From assembly GCA_947169245.1 (NCBI GenBank), contig CAMVPA010000003.1, forward strand, positions 1 to 64,000: a stretch of 64,000 nucleotides of DNA, written 5' to 3'. The position numbers were made by a program, and so were the translations under genes. Positions 54,601-63,040 of the stretch are shown here, in pieces. The stretch is from an uncultured Prevotellaceae bacterium (GTDB lineage: Bacteria; Bacteroidota; Bacteroidia; Bacteroidales; Bacteroidaceae). The notes under the pieces are model-generated. The model was given only the letters and a program-made list of their open reading frames with translations, was not told the origin of the DNA and did not search any database. How positions within the stretch are numbered: the stretch's first letter is position 1; the number at the start of each line of letters is the position of its first letter.

Positions 54601-56317
54601 CACTATCCAGCACAGCAAGAAGTCAAAGCGCCTGCTGGTTTCGGCTCGCACGCCAGAAGGCAAGCAGATACAGCTGAAATGGAAAGTGAAGGACGAGAAC
54701 AACATCATGGTCAGCCTGCCAAAGGACATCGCGGCCCGCCTGAGAGCCAAGCCCATTGCTAAAGATACCACCCAGAATGACTCGACACTGAAGAAAAAAC
54801 CAGCACCAAAGGACTCGACACTGACACTAAAACTCAGCGTGCTGCCTAAGGAGCCGCTCGACAACCAGTGGTGGTACGACCCTGCCCAGCAGGTGGCACG
54901 ACTGCTGATGGCCGTACGCACTGTCAACCTCTCCTACCGCAACCAGAGGTCCATGGCACTGCCGGGCTTCATGCCCAACGTCGGCGACGCCTTCGGCCAG
55001 CGCACAGGCAGCGTTCTGGCGCCGGGTCTTGACTTCGCTTTCGGTTTCAGTGGTGACAGCTATCTCGACAAAGCCAAGGACAACAACTGGCTGCTGATGA
55101 ACGAGTCAGTGGCTACGCCCTCGACAAGCTCGTCGACCGAAGACCTGCAGTTGCGCGCTACAGTGGAACCGATACGCGACATGAAAATCGACCTCAACGC
55201 TTCGTATACCAAGACGCGTGCCCGTTCTGTACAGTTCATGTACGAAGGATCGCCGACAACACAAAGCGGTACGTTCAACATGACCACCATCACCATCGGC
55301 TCAGCCTTCGAGGGTATCGGCAATGCCAATAGTGGCTACCGCTCGGCAGCATTCGACCGCCTATGTGCCCTCATACCTGAGATGCAACAGCGCGTCCAGC
55401 ATCAGTATGACGCCCTCGGCGCTAAAGGCGCGGTAGGCCAATACAGCGGCGACGTGCTCATCCCAGCGTTCATCGAGGCCTACACCAGCGGTGGCGGTGG
55501 TGGCATCAACATTTTCCCTGTCCTGTCACGCATGCTGCCCAACTGGACTGTGCGCTACGGCGGACTGTCGAAGCTACCGTGGCTGGCCGACCGCTTCAAG
55601 AGCGTCAACCTGAACCACTCCTACAAGTCAGTGCTCAGCATCGGCTCCTATAGCAGCTACAGCAGTTGGACACAGCTGGACGGCGACCTGGGCTACATCG
55701 TCGCTACTGACGGCTCCATGACGCCCTCGTCCATGTACAACATCCCAACAGTGGCTATCCAGGAGTCGTTCGCACCGCTCATAGGCATGGACGTCACACT
55801 GCAGAACAACATGACCATCAAACTGGAATATCGTTCCACTCGAAACCTGAATCTCTCGACAACCAGCGTCCAGATGAACGAGAGCCGCTCCAAGGACTGG
55901 GTGATAGGCCTGGGCTACAAGATCAGCGACTTCGACATCTTCGGCATGAGCGGAGGCAAGAAGAAGGCAAAGAAGGCCAAGGGCAGCAAGTCCAGGCAGA
56001 ACAATGAGAACAATCAGAATAACAGGAACACCCAGACGAAGAAGGGCGGCGTGAACCACGACTTGAACATGCGTCTCGACATGTCACTGCGCAAGCAGGC
56101 AGCCATTACCCGCGACATAGCCAGCGGCATCTCCTCAGCCAGCAGCGGCAACTCGGCGTTCAAACTGTCGTTTGCCGCCGACTACACCCTGTCGCGCATG
56201 TTGACACTCTCGGCCTACTATGACCGCCAGACGAACACCCCGCTGCTGTCATCGAGCAGCTACCCCACAACGACACGCGACTTCGGATTGGCACTGAAGT
56301 TCTCGCTCACGAGATAG
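48653..56317 (+). CDS. sprA: SprA/Sov, outer-membrane translocon of the type IX secretion system
   Basis: At 2554 residues it has the size of SprA (Sov in Porphyromonas), the very large beta-barrel that moves folded T9SS cargo across the outer membrane. Family-typical segments include F-G-P-G-G-V-R-I-K-T-Q-G near residue 170, the F-D-F-D-E-K-I-N-L-S-V-N-G-K-V-G-D-K stretch near 210, and F-P-S-N-N-S-L-A-K-G-A-S-S-L-F-G-I near 265. The start is TTG, giving a leucine-rich signal peptide; no nearer ATG keeps it. Residues about 1915-1970 are a Lys/Asp-rich low-complexity insertion. The gene follows the M6 protease on the same strand. The 95-base gap shows no canonical -7 box, so the pair may be co-transcribed. 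Confidence 0.95.
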   Translation: MKRLRYILLLLLLGLMALATTRQQDNKTQPKATGTTSRQPATSGQTPATASEEDDEGELVRARWRIQPTAPMEVGDLDSAAIDLHMPDNIKQQAVYNDSLGFYYIGSKLGDSYLNAPILMTPEEYMKWTERRQRELFFRSKNTEAYNSQDKEKFTFSDMHFDLGPAEKIFGPGGVRIKTQGTAELKMGATMKNIDNPSLPIRNRKTTAFDFDEKINLSVNGKVGDKVNMNLNYNTDATFDFDTKNLKLKYDGKEDEIIKLVEAGNVTFPSNNSLAKGASSLFGIRTDMQFGKLTLQTVVSQKKSTSKSVSSKGGTQTTAYEIDAADYEENRHFFLSQFFRQQYDKAMSTLPNLTTGVKINRVEVWVTNKTGTTSNTRNIVAFTDLGENSRVSNAAWATTGQPVPSNHANTLYSTLTAQVDSAQRGIDQISTALEALPQIKGGTDYEKLASARLLSSSEYTINTALGTISLKTGLQTDQVLAVAFEYTYGGQTFQVGEFASDLTNINQTLFVKALKNTSNNPSQGNWDLMMKNVYYLASSVQKEKFRMDIKYQSDTAGVYLTYLPEEAIKSRTLLKVMGLDRLDANMKAHPNGQFDFVEGYTVQNGRIFLPSAEPFGDYLRRQLEAAGLGSVADKYVFDELYDSTKTIAKQTAEKDKFLLMGQFKGTSANVISLGAYNVPQGSVVVTAGGVTLQEGSDYTVDYSAGEVTILNQSIIDAGTNVNVSLEDNSSYGMQRKTMVGVNWEYNFSKNLTLGGTLQHLSEQALTSKVAMGEEPLNNTLWGLSLNWKQESQWLTNMLDKIPLLHVSQPSQIQLSGEFAQLIAGQASGTQDNASYLDDFENTKNLISVSDPKSWVLSSVPTMMPGYNDKTTVSSGFDRALLAWYTVDPIFTRRSSSLTPSHIKSDLNQLSDHRVREIYVKELYPNRDQSTYNGAVSTLPVLNLAYYPEERGPYNLTTQFNADGTLKSPATKWGGMMRKLETTDFEQANIEYVEFWLLDPFIYQRQEGSASQYAGDLYINLGEVSEDVLRDGKKFYESGMPVDDSNAFSYTQWGKIPEQATQTYAFATTSGSRSKQDVGLNGLTDEEEQTFDAYKEWLDAVSTIVQNDSLIQAWRQDPAGDDYHYYRGSDFDDARTSILDRYKRINNPQGNSPDTDQRTESYDTSYKTGPDVEDINQDYTLNEYERYYQYRVRISDDELQAYNRGAKSEDSYIVDHRDYTPKLRNGDSITVRWYQFRIPLAECKEKVGSINDFTSIRFMRMFLSGFEKPIVLRFGSLDLVRGEWRQYKQSLQTAVGAETGTMEMSAVNIEENTDRQPVAYTLPPGISRATDPSQPQLVENNEQSLCLTVKNLSQGESKAVYKNTNLDLRQYKRLQMFVHANHLLPNTTNLQDDQLAVFIRLGSDYKSNYYEYEIPLKLTPEGHYSWNVQSDRPKVWPQENMLDISLDLLTKLKKARNKAKANGEASYNQLFTDYDPERPNNRISIMGNPSLGEVKTMIIGVRNLSSGMKSGEVWVNELRLREYNNEGGWAASGNMNVQLSDFGSLNMTGRYVTDGFGGLEESVLQRSKETQKQYAVTGTFELGKFFPDKAKVNIPLYYSLTKEEIRPKYNPLDTDMELDDALEAMTDHERDSVESIAVTKHTTRNFSISNARFGIKTKKHPMPYDPANFSVSYSHSHRNTSGETTVYEKEDQWRGALNYTYSPVYKALEPWKNSKSKSKWMQLPKAIGLNYLPQTISFNTDIQRIYYELQERDMENIENPNLPLSFSEQFLWNRDFQLRWDLTKNLHMDFQSATHAEIEEPYTPINKDLYPERYTAWKDSVKHSISNLGKPLDYQQSFKASYQLPLNKLPIFDWINSDAAYTASYSWQRGTELDDGTTLGNTIANNRSLNINGAINLETLYNHSPFLKKVNERFKKAPAKKTDKNKKTKKTKDSAAGKDGAPDDGKDAKANAQAKKDDDKEKKDLPKNKNTFQKEITLQPDSTITIQHSKKSKRLLVSARTPEGKQIQLKWKVKDENNIMVSLPKDIAARLRAKPIAKDTTQNDSTLKKKPAPKDSTLTLKLSVLPKEPLDNQWWYDPAQQVARLLMAVRTVNLSYRNQRSMALPGFMPNVGDAFGQRTGSVLAPGLDFAFGFSGDSYLDKAKDNNWLLMNESVATPSTSSSTEDLQLRATVEPIRDMKIDLNASYTKTRARSVQFMYEGSPTTQSGTFNMTTITIGSAFEGIGNANSGYRSAAFDRLCALIPEMQQRVQHQYDALGAKGAVGQYSGDVLIPAFIEAYTSGGGGGINIFPVLSRMLPNWTVRYGGLSKLPWLADRFKSVNLNHSYKSVLSIGSYSSYSSWTQLDGDLGYIVATDGSMTPSSMYNIPTVAIQESFAPLIGMDVTLQNNMTIKLEYRSTRNLNLSTTSVQMNESRSKDWVIGLGYKISDFDIFGMSGGKKKAKKAKGSKSRQNNENNQNNRNTQTKKGGVNHDLNMRLDMSLRKQAAITRDIASGISSASSGNSAFKLSFAADYTLSRMLTLSAYYDRQTNTPLLSSSSYPTTTRDFGLALKFSLTR

Positions 56318-56336
56318 ATGGTGAGTAGTGAATGGA

Positions 56337-56378
56337 GAGTAGTGAGTGCTGAGTAGTGAGTGCTGAGTAGTGAGTGCT
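56337..56378. repeat. Three perfect 14-bp direct repeats in the SprA-TPR gap
   Basis: gagtagtgagtgct is repeated three times head to tail, preceded by a looser variant, between the sprA stop and the ATG of the TPR gene. No hairpin forms. It looks like slippage-prone spacer DNA. Confidence 0.9.
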
Positions 56379-56398
56379 GAATTAAAAACTGAGAAACA

Positions 56399-57751
56399 AT
56401 GAGACAAACGATAATCGTCCTGCTCTGTTGGCTGTGCTGCGGCGCTGCCGCAGCCCCCCATTCAGACAAAGACACCAAAGACCCCGACAAGCTGGCAGCC
56501 TTGGGTACCGCGTGCCTGAAGAAAGGCGACATCGCAGGTGCCGAGCGCTACTACGACCTCTGTTACCACCAGAAACGCATCACCACCAGCATGATTTGCC
56601 TGGCCGGCGACATTGCACTGGCCAAGAACGACGAGGAGCAGGCCGACTACCACTATGGCCGGGCCATCTATTTCGACCCGCGCGATCCTCTGGGCTACTG
56701 GCACTACGCCGACATGCACAAGAAGAAAGAGCCGGCATTGGCTGTCGCCAAACTGAAACAGCTGCGGCTCTACCGCGACGACTGCCGCGTGGAACACAAG
56801 ATAGCCGAGGTGTGGTATACCGGCAACAAGGTGAAGGAGGCCGCTGCCGTCTACGACTCCATACGCATCGACAGCCTCAACCGCGACGAGCTGGTGAGCT
56901 ACGCCATGTCAGCCTATCTGCTGCAGGATTATCAGAAGTCGGCCGACATCGCCTTGCACGGACGCAGCGTCAGTCCACGCGACCTGGTCTTCAACCGCCT
57001 CGTGATGTATAACTACACTGATTTGAAGCAGTACGACAAGGCGTTGGAAGCCTCAGTCGAGCTGTTCGAGCATAGCGAGCGGAAAGCGGAGGCCGACAGC
57101 GTCGCCGACCGCGAGAAGAAGACCTTCACCTATCTGGACTATATCTACTACGGCTACGTGCTCAACGGCAACGGCCGCTACGAGGAGGGCATCGCACAGT
57201 TCAACCATGCGCTGGAGCTGAACGGCGACCGCACCGACGTGATACTGGCTATCTCAAAAGCCTATGAGAACGTGGGCGACTATCCGAAAGCCGTGGAGCA
57301 TTACAAACTGTACATGGAGAAGCTGCCCGGAGAGGAGCGTACCGCCTACGTCGTCTACGAGCTGGGGCGGCTGTACTACGCCCATGGCACCAGCACACAA
57401 GAGACCAAGGAACTGACGGCCGAGAAGCGTGATGCCCTAAAGCTGGCCGACCAGACGTTTGCAGAGGTCGAGCGTATGCGTCCCGACAGCTATCTCGGCG
57501 TCTACTGGCGCGCCCGAACGAACGTGGCACTGGATCCCAATACCGAGCGTGGACTGGCCAAGCCCTACTACCAGAAGGTGATTGAGATGACAGAAGAGAC
57601 TGGCGGGTCGCAACTGACAGAGGCCTACAAGTACATGGCTTATTACTACTATGTGAAGAAAGACCAGCAGAACACGCTGAAATATGCCGACAAGATTCTG
57701 GACATAGACCCCACCGACAGCTATGCCCTACGGCTTAGCACTGCATTCTGA
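56399..57751 (+). CDS. Secreted tetratricopeptide-repeat protein
   Basis: This 450-residue protein begins with a short signal peptide (M-R-Q-T-I-I-V-L-L-C-W-L-C-C-G-A-A-A-A). The rest is TPR-like helical pairs: for example G-D-I-A-G-A-E-R-Y-Y-D, Y-E-E-G-I-A-Q-F-N-H-A-L-E-L-N-G, G-D-Y-P-K-A-V-E-H-Y-K, and the terminal D-Q-Q-N-T-L-K-Y-A-D-K-I-L-D-I-D-P. TPR proteins act as docking scaffolds, and here it would sit in the periplasm. It follows sprA by 81 bases on the same strand, so a role at the T9SS or another envelope complex is possible but not shown by the sequence. Its stop is six bases from that of the convergent outer-membrane protein gene. Confidence 0.75.
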   Translation: MRQTIIVLLCWLCCGAAAAPHSDKDTKDPDKLAALGTACLKKGDIAGAERYYDLCYHQKRITTSMICLAGDIALAKNDEEQADYHYGRAIYFDPRDPLGYWHYADMHKKKEPALAVAKLKQLRLYRDDCRVEHKIAEVWYTGNKVKEAAAVYDSIRIDSLNRDELVSYAMSAYLLQDYQKSADIALHGRSVSPRDLVFNRLVMYNYTDLKQYDKALEASVELFEHSERKAEADSVADREKKTFTYLDYIYYGYVLNGNGRYEEGIAQFNHALELNGDRTDVILAISKAYENVGDYPKAVEHYKLYMEKLPGEERTAYVVYELGRLYYAHGTSTQETKELTAEKRDALKLADQTFAEVERMRPDSYLGVYWRARTNVALDPNTERGLAKPYYQKVIEMTEETGGSQLTEAYKYMAYYYYVKKDQQNTLKYADKILDIDPTDSYALRLSTAF

Positions 57752-57757
57752 CTCAAA

Positions 57758-60658
57758 TTAAAGATTGTACATCAGTCCTACGTTGAACGTATTGATGTTG
57801 CCCGAGTAAGTACGTATCTGGTTGGAATAGTGCAACCACTGCGGACGACCGAAGCTATACATATAGAGGTTGTGTGACAGATAAGCCGACAGGCGCTCGG
57901 TGAGCCGATAGTTCAGTGTCATACCCAACAGCACATTGAAGTTTGCCGGGCTGATGCGGTTACCCACGGGCACCGTGTAGTCGGCCGACTCACCAGGTAC
58001 TTTCGTCGTCTCATTCAGATAATAGGACACAGCAAAGCCCACAAAGGGGCTCATCTCCCAACGCCTTGACGGATTCTCATTGAACAGCCCCATCAAGTCA
58101 TACTGGTAAGTGAGCGCCGAGAAGAGGTAACGATAGGTCCTCACACCCATGCCAGAACGGCGCTGGCCTGCATTGTCGCCCGATGTCAGCTGGTAGGTGC
58201 ATGGCTCCACAAAGTGGTCGAACGTCAGTTCCTCAGCTAAACGCACGACGCTATTGCGGAACAAACGGTAGCCGGCCATCAGCTGAATGTTGCTATTGGT
58301 ACCACCGCCACTCAACCTGTATAGATCCTTATTAAAGTGGAGTCCGCCGCCCACGCCCACAAACCAACGACGGGCTACAGTATCAGCAGACAGCGTCTTC
58401 AGCCTCCGGCTCTTCTGCTGCATCAGCATGGTCAGGCCGACCTTCAATGAGAAGATGTTATGATGGTCAGCAGAGGTATAGTTAGCTGGATCGGTCGACT
58501 GCGGACGACATTCACCCAAGGTATACATCGGCTCCACATGCAGCCGCAGTCCACGGTCTACGCGAGCCCACACTTGCCCGCCCAGTCGCCAGCCACTACG
58601 CCAGTAGCGTTCCTCGATGTTGGCGTTGGCCAGATTGCCTATCAGTCGTCCGGCAATGAGGTTCAGTCCTGCGGGCGACTGCCAGTTGTAGTTGCGGCGC
58701 AACCCGAAGGGGTTGAATAACAAGTCGGCGTAAGCAAACGACAGGCGCATCTTATCATAGCGGACAAAGGTGCCATTGCTGGCTTTCACCTCACGCTCGC
58801 TCGAAGAGCCACGAAAGAAATCGGCACCGGCACGCACGCCGAAAGCCGCCGTAGGCCACCATCCGGCACCCACCTGAATCTGTGGTTCCCACGTGTCAAT
58901 GCCTTGCGTGGGCATATCGGTGATATGCTGATAGCCAAAGTCATACTCCAAGAAGAACGGCCGCGAAGACTGACTGTAGATGATATTGGCGGCATGACTC
59001 ACGCCACGGCCGACGGCCAAGCCAGCAGTAGCAATGCCACGACCAGTAGCGACACCAGCAGCAGCAAGACCACGACCAGTAGCGACACCGGCGGCAGCAA
59101 GTCCACGACCTGTGGCAACACCGGCGGCAGCAATGCCACGACCTGTGGCAACACCGGCGGCGGCAATGCCACGGCCTGTAGCAACGCCCGCGGCTGCGAC
59201 ACCACGGCCAACTGCGACACCGGCAGCAGCTGCACCACGACCGAGGGCGATGCCTGCGCGTCCTAATGGATAGTCATGAGCACCATGGCCCACACCGTGA
59301 CCCGTTCCCAACCACACGTCGACTCCAAGCTTGACTCTGGCAAAATGGTCGCTGCCGGGGTTATCGCCATCACCATTATTCGTGAGCAATGCATATTGGG
59401 GCTCCAGCGTCAGGGCAACGCCGTCGGTGATACGCGACCAAAGATGGACGCCGCCATGATAGCCGAAGCCCGGATAGCGTCCCGTCCCATCGTAGAAACG
59501 GCCACCCTCATAGCCGGCCACCAGCGCCATGCCAGCCGCCGACTGCCAGAGGTCATGACGAATGGAGGCAAAGGGATTGAACAGCAGGTCGAGTCCGGCA
59601 TGGTAGAAGTGGGCGTTCTTACCGCTATTCCTCGCATTACGGCTCATGTTGACATCATCGACGCCGAACTGTCCGCGGACACCAAGAACAGGCGACAGCC
59701 ACCACGACAGCGAAGCCGACAGCGACGGGCCTCGCGACTTGTCGAACTGACGGCCATGGCCCTCAACGGCGGCGACACCGCCCTGGACACTCAGCACCAG
59801 AGGATGATGCAGCAGAGCAGCAGGCACGTCACCGGCCAGATAGCGCTGCTCGCGGGCAAGGGTCCGCCGGAAACTGCCCTCGTTGCCTTCGGGTGTCAGA
59901 CGATTGCGCAGATAGTAGATGTAGGAGATGTCGATGCCGCCACCCATGCGGTAGCTGTAGAACTCATACTCGGGACGCACCAGGTCGATGGCACGAGTAG
60001 AGATGTAGGCATAGGGCTCAAGAGCGAGAGCCGCCTGAGGTCCGGCAAAGAACTTCAGCTGAAAGCCGCCACGCAGACGTCCTGTCACCTTATGGCCGCT
60101 CAGCTGGTGGGCCAACAGCTCGGCCTCGCTCTCGAAGCGCTGTGAGTAGCCCACGCCTAAACCGAGGAAGCCCGACACGTCGAGCAGCCGCTCAGGGCGG
60201 TAGCCTAACAGGTAGTTGGAGATGCTGTAAAGGAAATCGCCCTCAAGTGCGAAGTAGCCGTTAGTGGTGCTATAGAGTTCGTTAGTTGAGTGTCGCTGAA
60301 TGAAGCCGACACCGCCGTTCAGACTCAGTCGCAGGCTTCTCAAGGCGTCAATCTGACGTCCGAAGCTGAGATGCATCATATAGACCGAGGCCGGATTATA
60401 GATGTTGTTGTCGTTGATGGTCATGCGTCCGCCACCCATCCCAAAGAACGACAGTGGACGGTCGAAGCTATCGCCAGTGAAACGGTGATAGTCGTCGAGC
60501 GAATACTGCAAGGCGTTGAAATTCCGCTGTATCGGCGCCTCGTAGTTGGTTGTATCGGTCATGGCGGGAGCCAGCGAGTCGGCCGTCTCCCAGTCTTGGG
60601 CAGCAGCGCCGAGTGTCCACCACAGGACCGTCAGAAGCATCAGCAGTCGTGTCCTCAT
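57758..60658 (-). CDS. Outer-membrane barrel protein with GRG-repeat linker
   Basis: This 966-residue protein has a signal peptide (ending G-A-A-A-Q) and alternating aromatic/polar strands typical of outer-membrane barrels. It finishes N-V-G-L-M-Y-N-L, with hydrophobic residues near the end as barrel proteins do. Two homologous halves can be seen: L-L-F-N-P-F-A-S-I-R-H-D-L-W-Q-S-A-A-G near residue 360 and L-L-F-N-P-F-G-L-R-R-N-Y-N-W-Q-S-P-A-G near 650. Residues about 464-554 join them through eight copies of an 11-residue A-A-A-G-V-A-T-G-R-G-(I/L) unit. It overlaps the OmpA-like gene by ATGA, so the two are translationally coupled. I do not recognise a named family. Confidence 0.7.
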   Translation of the reverse strand: MRTRLLMLLTVLWWTLGAAAQDWETADSLAPAMTDTTNYEAPIQRNFNALQYSLDDYHRFTGDSFDRPLSFFGMGGGRMTINDNNIYNPASVYMMHLSFGRQIDALRSLRLSLNGGVGFIQRHSTNELYSTTNGYFALEGDFLYSISNYLLGYRPERLLDVSGFLGLGVGYSQRFESEAELLAHQLSGHKVTGRLRGGFQLKFFAGPQAALALEPYAYISTRAIDLVRPEYEFYSYRMGGGIDISYIYYLRNRLTPEGNEGSFRRTLAREQRYLAGDVPAALLHHPLVLSVQGGVAAVEGHGRQFDKSRGPSLSASLSWWLSPVLGVRGQFGVDDVNMSRNARNSGKNAHFYHAGLDLLFNPFASIRHDLWQSAAGMALVAGYEGGRFYDGTGRYPGFGYHGGVHLWSRITDGVALTLEPQYALLTNNGDGDNPGSDHFARVKLGVDVWLGTGHGVGHGAHDYPLGRAGIALGRGAAAAGVAVGRGVAAAGVATGRGIAAAGVATGRGIAAAGVATGRGLAAAGVATGRGLAAAGVATGRGIATAGLAVGRGVSHAANIIYSQSSRPFFLEYDFGYQHITDMPTQGIDTWEPQIQVGAGWWPTAAFGVRAGADFFRGSSSEREVKASNGTFVRYDKMRLSFAYADLLFNPFGLRRNYNWQSPAGLNLIAGRLIGNLANANIEERYWRSGWRLGGQVWARVDRGLRLHVEPMYTLGECRPQSTDPANYTSADHHNIFSLKVGLTMLMQQKSRRLKTLSADTVARRWFVGVGGGLHFNKDLYRLSGGGTNSNIQLMAGYRLFRNSVVRLAEELTFDHFVEPCTYQLTSGDNAGQRRSGMGVRTYRYLFSALTYQYDLMGLFNENPSRRWEMSPFVGFAVSYYLNETTKVPGESADYTVPVGNRISPANFNVLLGMTLNYRLTERLSAYLSHNLYMYSFGRPQWLHYSNQIRTYSGNINTFNVGLMYNL
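58998..59268 (-). repeat. 33-bp minisatellite encoding an 11-residue GRG repeat
   Basis: Eight tandem 33-bp units encode A-A-A-G-V-A-T-G-R-G-I and close variants. The middle five (T-G-R-G) are nearly identical at DNA level and the outer ones (L-G-R-G, V-G-R-G) have drifted, the usual pattern of expansion from the centre. Confidence 0.92.
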
Positions 60659-63006
60659 GGCTGTATCTCCTTGAATTTCTGGCGGTAGGCATCAGCCTGC
60701 CGCGGGTCGTACGGGAACTTCTTACGCAACTCGTCGCTGAGATGCACGTCGCTGGCATAGAGGCGGCGCTGCAGTGTGGGGTCGATGTCGAAGGCATGCT
60801 GCAGATAGGCCAGAAACGAGGGTGTCTGATTCTCCTTCATGCGCATAGCCTCCTCAACACCGTAGCGCTGTGCCAGTTCCATGAAGTCGTCGTCGCTGGT
60901 CTCAGTGCTGTTGGCCGCAATCATCGCCTTCATGTACCACTTCTTAGCCGAGGCGTCGTCGAGCGAGTCGACAAGCTGCTCCACCTGCTGATAGGTAAGT
61001 CCCAGCTCGGGAGCCAGCTCAAAGCTGAGCACCGCCCGGTTCTCTCTGCCCGAGGTCATGGCATAGTTCAGCGCCTGCCGTGCCCGTTGCTCCTCCTCGG
61101 CGGTCTTCCCCTGTTTGAAGAAGAGCGTCTCCAAGTCGGTGAACATCTTGATGTTGCGGTATTCGGGGACGTCGGGCAGCTTATCGGCCAGATGGGCGGC
61201 GGCGCCCAGTTTCATGTCCTTAAACAGCATGACGGCCTGATTGGCTACTATCTCGCGACGGTTCACCATATAGCGGTAGGTGTTGTCGTACGAAATTTGG
61301 CGTTCCACCTCAAGCCCCGACTTCATGTCGACGAACGGCTTCAGCAGCTCCGTGTCAATGCTGTCGTCGGCCAGGGCGTAGCAGGCCATGCAGTTGGCAA
61401 TATAGGCTGCAAAGGGACTGTAGCGCGAACCCTGACGCACGCTCAGTTCACGGTGAATACGACCAATGAGCAGGCGCCGTTCTGCCGAGTCGCGTATCTG
61501 TGTCAGCAAGTTATAGTAGTCGCCGTTGCTGAACTTATTGTCGCCGCCCTCGGCATAGCTGGCATCATTGCGGTAGACCCACAGCGCCTCCTCGGGGTCA
61601 AGCACCTTGTTCTGGCGGATCAGGTAGGAACAGTGCATGACGCGCTGGTGCTGCAGGATGTCGCCAATGGTGGGGTTGCTCTCCATCATGCGGCGAATAC
61701 CAGCCATGTTCCTGGCCTCGGCATACTGTCGCAGCTCCTCGCCCTCGCCACGCTGTCCACGCTCAACGAGCGAGTCAGCGACGTCGGTCCAGCTGAAGAC
61801 CTTAGGACGTGCAGCCTGCAGACTCACGCCACGGGTATAGGGGCTGATCATGCTCAGCGCCTTGGCAGCACGCTTCTCGGCCAGCTCGGCATTACGCTCG
61901 GCGTTGCCGTCGGGCGACGCCGTACCCTGAATCTTCACGTTGATGAGCTGTCGACCATACGACTGCAGCTCGCGCACCAGCTGCTGGATGGCCGACGTGT
62001 TGACGGAGTCGTCAGTCAGCTGGTCACGGCCTATTACGAATGTCAGTTGCAAGTCGCGATTTGCCTCACGCAACTGGGCACGCGACGGCTCGTAGTAGCG
62101 GCTGTCGAGGGTCATGTCGCGACGGGCCATGCTGACATCGAGCATGCGCCAGGGTTTGCGGCTGTTGCAGCTGCCTTCGCGTGACGCATCGTCATAATAG
62201 ACGTGGGTCATATCCTCTAACCGCAGCCGGCCCTGCCACTTGTAGTTATGGTCGGGGTTAGGCTTCTGGTAGACGCTCTCCCAGTGGACAGTGCCGTCGC
62301 CGGGCAGCTCCATCTTGTAGTAAGGTGCCAACGGGTCGTTACGCTGGTAGTCGAAACTCTTCTGACGGCGCTGGGCGGCATGATAGCGGCGGCCCTCGCC
62401 CACCAGCGGCTCCAGAAACTGGACGGTGTCCTCCGTCTGACAGTCGACGACGACGGGCTGGAAGATGAGTCTCGTGTTGCTGTCCACATAGCCCTCGGGC
62501 AGTGTCAGCATGACGTCCCACCGCAGCGTCGGGCCGTCGTCGACGGCAGGCAGCTCGCGAACCTTCAGACCACGTTTCTCGCCTATGACATCGGTGTTCT
62601 TCAGCAGGATGCCGTCGGCAGCATCGCCCTTGATGACGATGTCGTAGCTGAGCCGCTTGTCAATGGGGGTGACAATGACGGAGCCTTCGCTGATGATGAC
62701 CAGGGCACCCGTCTGCGCAATGTCGGCCTCGAAGTGGCCCTCGTAGTCGGGCTGCACGACATCGCCGGCCTTCATCGTGGTGTATTCGCCCTGCCCCATG
62801 GCCTGCTGACGGTAGCGCTGTGCCTGTTGACGGGCATCAGCGGCATGGTCGAAGATGTAGACGGGCACACTCAGCGGCACGCGCTCGGTCTTACCGTCGA
62901 CACCGCGCATCTCGCGGCTCACGGTTCCCGTGACGTGTACCACCTGCGCACCGGCTGTCACCGTCAGCATCAGCAGCATCCATAGAAGCAGTATATATTG
63001 TCTCAA
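60655..63006 (-). CDS. Periplasmic OmpA-like and TPR-like protein
   Basis: This 783-residue protein has a signal peptide (ending T-A-G-A-Q). The N-terminal 300 residues are beta-rich and unassigned. Around residues 310-395 is an OmpA-like peptidoglycan-binding segment: I-K-I-Q-G-T-A-S-P-D-G-N-A-E-R-N-A-E-L-A-E-K-R-A follows the usual G-x-A-(S/D)-x-x-G-x-x-x-x-N-x-x-L-(A/S)-x-x-R-A pattern. The C-terminal 380 residues are helical and TPR-like. It lies 34 bases behind a DUF3575-like gene and overlaps the outer-membrane protein gene, so it probably links that barrel to peptidoglycan. Similar DUF3575/OmpA-like gene sets occur beside fimbrial loci in Bacteroidales; a link to the pilins at the other end of the window is only a guess. 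Confidence 0.7.
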   Translation of the reverse strand: MRQYILLLWMLLMLTVTAGAQVVHVTGTVSREMRGVDGKTERVPLSVPVYIFDHAADARQQAQRYRQQAMGQGEYTTMKAGDVVQPDYEGHFEADIAQTGALVIISEGSVIVTPIDKRLSYDIVIKGDAADGILLKNTDVIGEKRGLKVRELPAVDDGPTLRWDVMLTLPEGYVDSNTRLIFQPVVVDCQTEDTVQFLEPLVGEGRRYHAAQRRQKSFDYQRNDPLAPYYKMELPGDGTVHWESVYQKPNPDHNYKWQGRLRLEDMTHVYYDDASREGSCNSRKPWRMLDVSMARRDMTLDSRYYEPSRAQLREANRDLQLTFVIGRDQLTDDSVNTSAIQQLVRELQSYGRQLINVKIQGTASPDGNAERNAELAEKRAAKALSMISPYTRGVSLQAARPKVFSWTDVADSLVERGQRGEGEELRQYAEARNMAGIRRMMESNPTIGDILQHQRVMHCSYLIRQNKVLDPEEALWVYRNDASYAEGGDNKFSNGDYYNLLTQIRDSAERRLLIGRIHRELSVRQGSRYSPFAAYIANCMACYALADDSIDTELLKPFVDMKSGLEVERQISYDNTYRYMVNRREIVANQAVMLFKDMKLGAAAHLADKLPDVPEYRNIKMFTDLETLFFKQGKTAEEEQRARQALNYAMTSGRENRAVLSFELAPELGLTYQQVEQLVDSLDDASAKKWYMKAMIAANSTETSDDDFMELAQRYGVEEAMRMKENQTPSFLAYLQHAFDIDPTLQRRLYASDVHLSDELRKKFPYDPRQADAYRQKFKEIQP

Positions 63007-63040
63007 CGTCTTGTCTTGTTACTTTTCTTTCGTTCTCTCT

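Noticed and set aside
60550..62184. A 544-codon plus-strand ORF opposite the OmpA-like gene
   Set aside because: The minus-strand gene has a signal peptide, an OmpA-like motif and coupled neighbours; the antisense product has none of these.
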